Source of the DNA: Lachnospiraceae bacterium
Lineage (GTDB): Bacteria; Bacillota; Clostridia; Lachnospirales; Lachnospiraceae
DNA length: 17,708 nt
NCBI GenBank assembly: GCA_900765975.1
Contig: CAAFTS010000001.1
Span: forward strand, 1-17,708
Reading direction: 5' to 3'
In this document: piece by piece, positions 15,296-17,708 of the stretch
Position numbering within the stretch: position 1 is the first letter of the stretch
How the letters are laid out: the number at the start of each line of letters is the position of its first letter
Program-made: the position numbers and the translations under genes
Notes under the pieces: model-generated
What the model was told of the DNA's origin: nothing
Databases searched by the model: none
Seen by the model: the letters and a program-made list of their open reading frames with translations, nothing else

Positions 15296-15792
15296 AAGCA
15301 TTAGGACATGTATTTAAATATGGAGACAATGTTGATACAGACGTGATTATTCCGGCAAGATACCTGAATTCTTTTGATGCCCAGGAACTTGCCAGCCATG
15401 CAATGGCAGATATTGATCCGGAATTTGTAAACAGAGTACAACCGGGAGATCTGATTGTTGCAAATAAAAATTTCGGGTGTGGTTCTTCCAGAGAACATGC
15501 ACCGCTTTGTCTGAAAACGGCAGGAGTAAGCTGTGTGATTGCAGAAACATTTGCACGTATTTTTTATCGAAATGCGATTAATATTGGTCTTCCAATCATC
15601 GAATGTCCAGAGGCGGCACGAGGAATTGAAGCCGGAGATGAGGTTGAGGTAGACTTTGACAGCGGAAAGATATATAATCGTACCAAGGGGACGGAATTTC
15701 AAGGACAGCCATTCCCGGAATTTATGCAAAAATTGATTGCGGCAGGTGGATTGGTCAAATATACGAACAGCAAGCGAAACAATCAAAAGTAA
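15292..15792 (+). CDS. leuD: 3-isopropylmalate dehydratase, small subunit
   Basis: Swivel-domain partner of LeuC, 166 aa, the usual size for the short type that pairs with a roughly 420-aa LeuC. The diagnostic segments are [16 protein letters not shown] (10-25) and [14 protein letters not shown], followed by [17 protein letters not shown]. Together the subunits form the active site, with LeuD contributing substrate-recognition residues. The ATG overlaps the leuC stop by 4 bp. The gene is followed after 24 bp by thrC, with no terminator between them. Confidence 0.94.
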   Translation: MKALGHVFKYGDNVDTDVIIPARYLNSFDAQELASHAMADIDPEFVNRVQPGDLIVANKNFGCGSSREHAPLCLKTAGVSCVIAETFARIFYRNAINIGLPIIECPEAARGIEAGDEVEVDFDSGKIYNRTKGTEFQGQPFPEFMQKLIAAGGLVKYTNSKRNNQK

Positions 15793-15816
15793 AAAGAAAA
15801 TGAAGAGGATATCAGA

Positions 15817-17310
15817 ATGAATTTATTGTACAAAAGCACACGAAATGCAGAGCATACAGTTACAGCATCTCAAGCAATTTTAAAAGGCTTGGCAGAAGAT
15901 GGCGGATTGTTTGTTCCGGTAGAAATCCCAAAATTAGATGTGACAATGGATGAATTGAAGACGATGTCATATCAGGAGACTGCATATGCAGTGATGAAAC
16001 AGTTTTTTACAGATTTTACAGAAGAAGAATTAAAGCACTGCATTAACAGCGCCTATGATTCTAAGTTTGATACAGAGGTAATAGCGCCTCTTGTAAAAGT
16101 TGGAAATACATATCATCTGGAGTTGTTCCATGGAGCAACAATTGCATTTAAAGACATGGCGCTGTCTATTTTACCGCATTTGTTGACGACATCAGCGAAG
16201 AAAAATCATGTAAAAAATGAAATTGTTATTTTAACCGCAACTTCCGGAGATACAGGAAAAGCTGCGCTTGCCGGATTTGCAAATGTGCCGGATACAAGAA
16301 TCATTGTGTTTTATCCGAAAAACGGAGTTAGCAAAGTACAGGAACTGCAGATGGTAACACAAAAGGGTGCCAATACTTCTGTTGTGGCAATTCATGGCAA
16401 TTTTGATCATGCACAGAGTGGTGTGAAAGCATTATTCGAAGATAAAGAATTAGAAAAAGAACTTGCAGATGCAGGGTATCAGTTCTCATCGGCAAACTCA
16501 ATCAATATTGGACGGTTGGTTCCACAGGTTGTGTATTATGTATATGCGTATGCAAAATTATTGGAAAATGAAGAAATTACTGATGGAGAAGAAATCAATG
16601 TAACTGTTCCGACAGGGAATTTTGGAAATATTTTAGCGGCGTATTATGCAAAACAGATGGGAGTGCCGATTGCAAAGTTGATATGTGCTTCAAATGAAAA
16701 TAAAGTTTTGTACGACTTTTTCAAGTCTGGAAAATATGACCGTAATCGGGAATTTGTACTGACCTCTTCCCCATCCATGGATATTTTGATTTCCAGTAAC
16801 CTGGAACGATTGATTTATGCGATTTCTAATCAGGATGCAGAGAAAGACCGTCAGTTGATGGAAGAACTGAAAGAAACAGGATCTTATGAGATTACAGATG
16901 CAATGATGGAAAAACTGAAAGAGTTTGAAGGTGGATATGCAACTGAGGAAGAGACAAAGGCTGCTATTCATGATACATATGCATCAACCGGATATGTAAT
17001 GGATACTCATACAGCTGTAGCTGCTCATGTGAGCAAAGTTTACCGGGAGAAGAGTGGGGATCAGAGAAAAATGCTTATCGCATCTACGGCAAGCCCGTAT
17101 AAGTTTGTGGGAAGTGTAATGAGTGCTATTGATGAAAAGTATCAAGGTCAGGAAGATTTTGATCTGATTAATGAATTAGAACGTGTATCCGGAACAGAAA
17201 TACCGCATGCAATCAATGAGATTCGGAATGCAGAGATTGTGCATACATTAGAGTGCGATACAGATGCAATGAAAGAGACAGTAAAATCAATTTTGAAGGC
17301 AGAGGAGTAA
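15817..17310 (+). CDS. thrC: Threonine synthase
   Basis: PLP enzyme converting O-phosphohomoserine to threonine and phosphate. It is 497 aa, the long form shared by many Firmicutes, Proteobacteria and yeast. Residues 107-116 (ATIAFKDMAL) carry the PLP lysine Lys112, and TATSGDTGKAAL provides the phosphate-binding loop. FHGAT just before the lysine and VPTGNFGNILAAYYAK later on are typical of this enzyme. AGAGGA (15804-15809) lies 7 bp before the ATG. It is the third gene of a leuC-leuD-thrC-membrane protein operon. Being transcribed with leucine genes suggests shared control of these amino acids; no T-box or attenuator was seen ahead of leuC. Confidence 0.95.
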   Translation: MNLLYKSTRNAEHTVTASQAILKGLAEDGGLFVPVEIPKLDVTMDELKTMSYQETAYAVMKQFFTDFTEEELKHCINSAYDSKFDTEVIAPLVKVGNTYHLELFHGATIAFKDMALSILPHLLTTSAKKNHVKNEIVILTATSGDTGKAALAGFANVPDTRIIVFYPKNGVSKVQELQMVTQKGANTSVVAIHGNFDHAQSGVKALFEDKELEKELADAGYQFSSANSINIGRLVPQVVYYVYAYAKLLENEEITDGEEINVTVPTGNFGNILAAYYAKQMGVPIAKLICASNENKVLYDFFKSGKYDRNREFVLTSSPSMDILISSNLERLIYAISNQDAEKDRQLMEELKETGSYEITDAMMEKLKEFEGGYATEEETKAAIHDTYASTGYVMDTHTAVAAHVSKVYREKSGDQRKMLIASTASPYKFVGSVMSAIDEKYQGQEDFDLINELERVSGTEIPHAINEIRNAEIVHTLECDTDAMKETVKSILKAEE

Positions 17311-17313
17311 GTC

Positions 17314-17658
17314 ATGGAAGAGATGTTTGGATTTTTGAGCGTAATCGTAATTGGATGTGGGGTATATAGTCTTTACGCTTACATTCAGATGAAAAAAGGC
17401 GGGCCGATTAATGAGGCACTTTTGCTGGGAAGAAGTTATAATGAGTATAATTGTAAGGATAAGGATGCTTTTTTGCAGAAAGCATTGCCGGCAGTGCTCG
17501 TATTTGCATTTGCCTCTCTGCTTTATGGTGTTGTTGATTTTATACATTGTTATGTGCAGCCAATAAAGACAGTAGATCTAATCTGCATGATTATATTTTT
17601 TGCTGTATTGATTTGGTTCCTTATCTATACAGGGAAACTTAAAAAAATTTATTTTTAA
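17314..17658 (+). CDS. Small membrane protein of unknown function in the thrC operon
   Basis: A 114-aa protein I do not recognise. Three hydrophobic, probably membrane-spanning segments are seen at about residues 5-24, 57-77 and 87-108. Between the first two is a soluble stretch of about 30 residues holding KKGGPINEALLLGRSYNEYNCKDKDAFLQKA, and the C terminus is basic (KLKKIYF). The ATG is 3 bp after the thrC stop, and GAGGAG at the very end of thrC (17302-17307) serves as ribosome site 6 bp upstream, so it is real and co-transcribed. Nothing seen ties it to threonine synthesis; it might be a small transporter component or an unrelated gene caught in the operon. The remaining 50 bp of the window after its stop show no clear terminator. 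Confidence 0.75.
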   Translation: MEEMFGFLSVIVIGCGVYSLYAYIQMKKGGPINEALLLGRSYNEYNCKDKDAFLQKALPAVLVFAFASLLYGVVDFIHCYVQPIKTVDLICMIIFFAVLIWFLIYTGKLKKIYF

Positions 17659-17708
17659 TTATTACTAGAGATAATAGTGAAATTATTAACAAGCGAGTTG
17701 CAAAAAAT

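Noticed and set aside
15301..15786. A 161-residue open frame antisense to leuD
   Set aside because: It mirrors leuD almost end to end, as expected from codon bias of the sense gene; no start signal was found.

Overview
The window reads as chromosome of a low-GC anaerobic Firmicute, most likely a gut Lachnospiraceae-type Clostridium relative. The reasons are strong AAGGAGG-type ribosome binding sites, a clostridial [FeFe] hydrogenase, an L-box (lysine) riboswitch in front of an NhaC-family transporter, queuosine reductase of the QueH type, and a Gram-positive thioester/SpaA surface adhesin. The species assignment is inference; no marker gene is present.

Layout. 1-86: the 3' end (domains V and VI) of a group II intron on the + strand, abutting the stop codon of the next gene. 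91-3659 (- strand): a two-gene hydrogenase operon, made of a group A2-like [FeFe] hydrogenase and a flavoprotein fusing a NuoF-type Fe-S domain to a GltD-like NAD(P)H oxidoreductase. 3858-4772 (+): a YrbG/CaxA-type Na+/Ca2+ exchanger. 4777-6334 (- strand): ATPase and permease of a taurine/sulfonate/thiamine-precursor-type ABC importer, with no substrate-binding protein nearby. 6412-8458 (+): promoter, lysine riboswitch, intrinsic terminator, then an NhaC-family transporter that probably moves lysine. 8482-9217: queH with its own promoter. 9299-10678: argH. 10767-11852: asd, closed by a strong terminator. 12000-13932: a strong promoter, a structured 5' leader and a thioester-domain/three-SpaA-domain surface adhesin. 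14018-17658: leuC-leuD-thrC and a small membrane protein, closely packed as one operon.

How the parts fit. Several genes serve amino-acid metabolism of the aspartate, arginine and leucine families (argH, asd, leuCD, thrC), and lysine, an end product of the aspartate-semialdehyde branch, is sensed by the riboswitch. The hydrogenase pair would couple H2 turnover to an NAD(P)H pool. The adhesin stands as a single transcription unit between metabolic genes.

Four starts were moved downstream of the longest open frame (transporter 6827, argH 9299, asd 10767, leuC 14018), because a ribosome binding site and family alignment favour the later ATG. No CRISPR array, tRNA or rRNA was seen. The most notable points are the hydrogenase/fusion-flavoprotein pair, the unexplained structured leader of the adhesin, and the adhesin itself with its non-LPXTG sorting signal.
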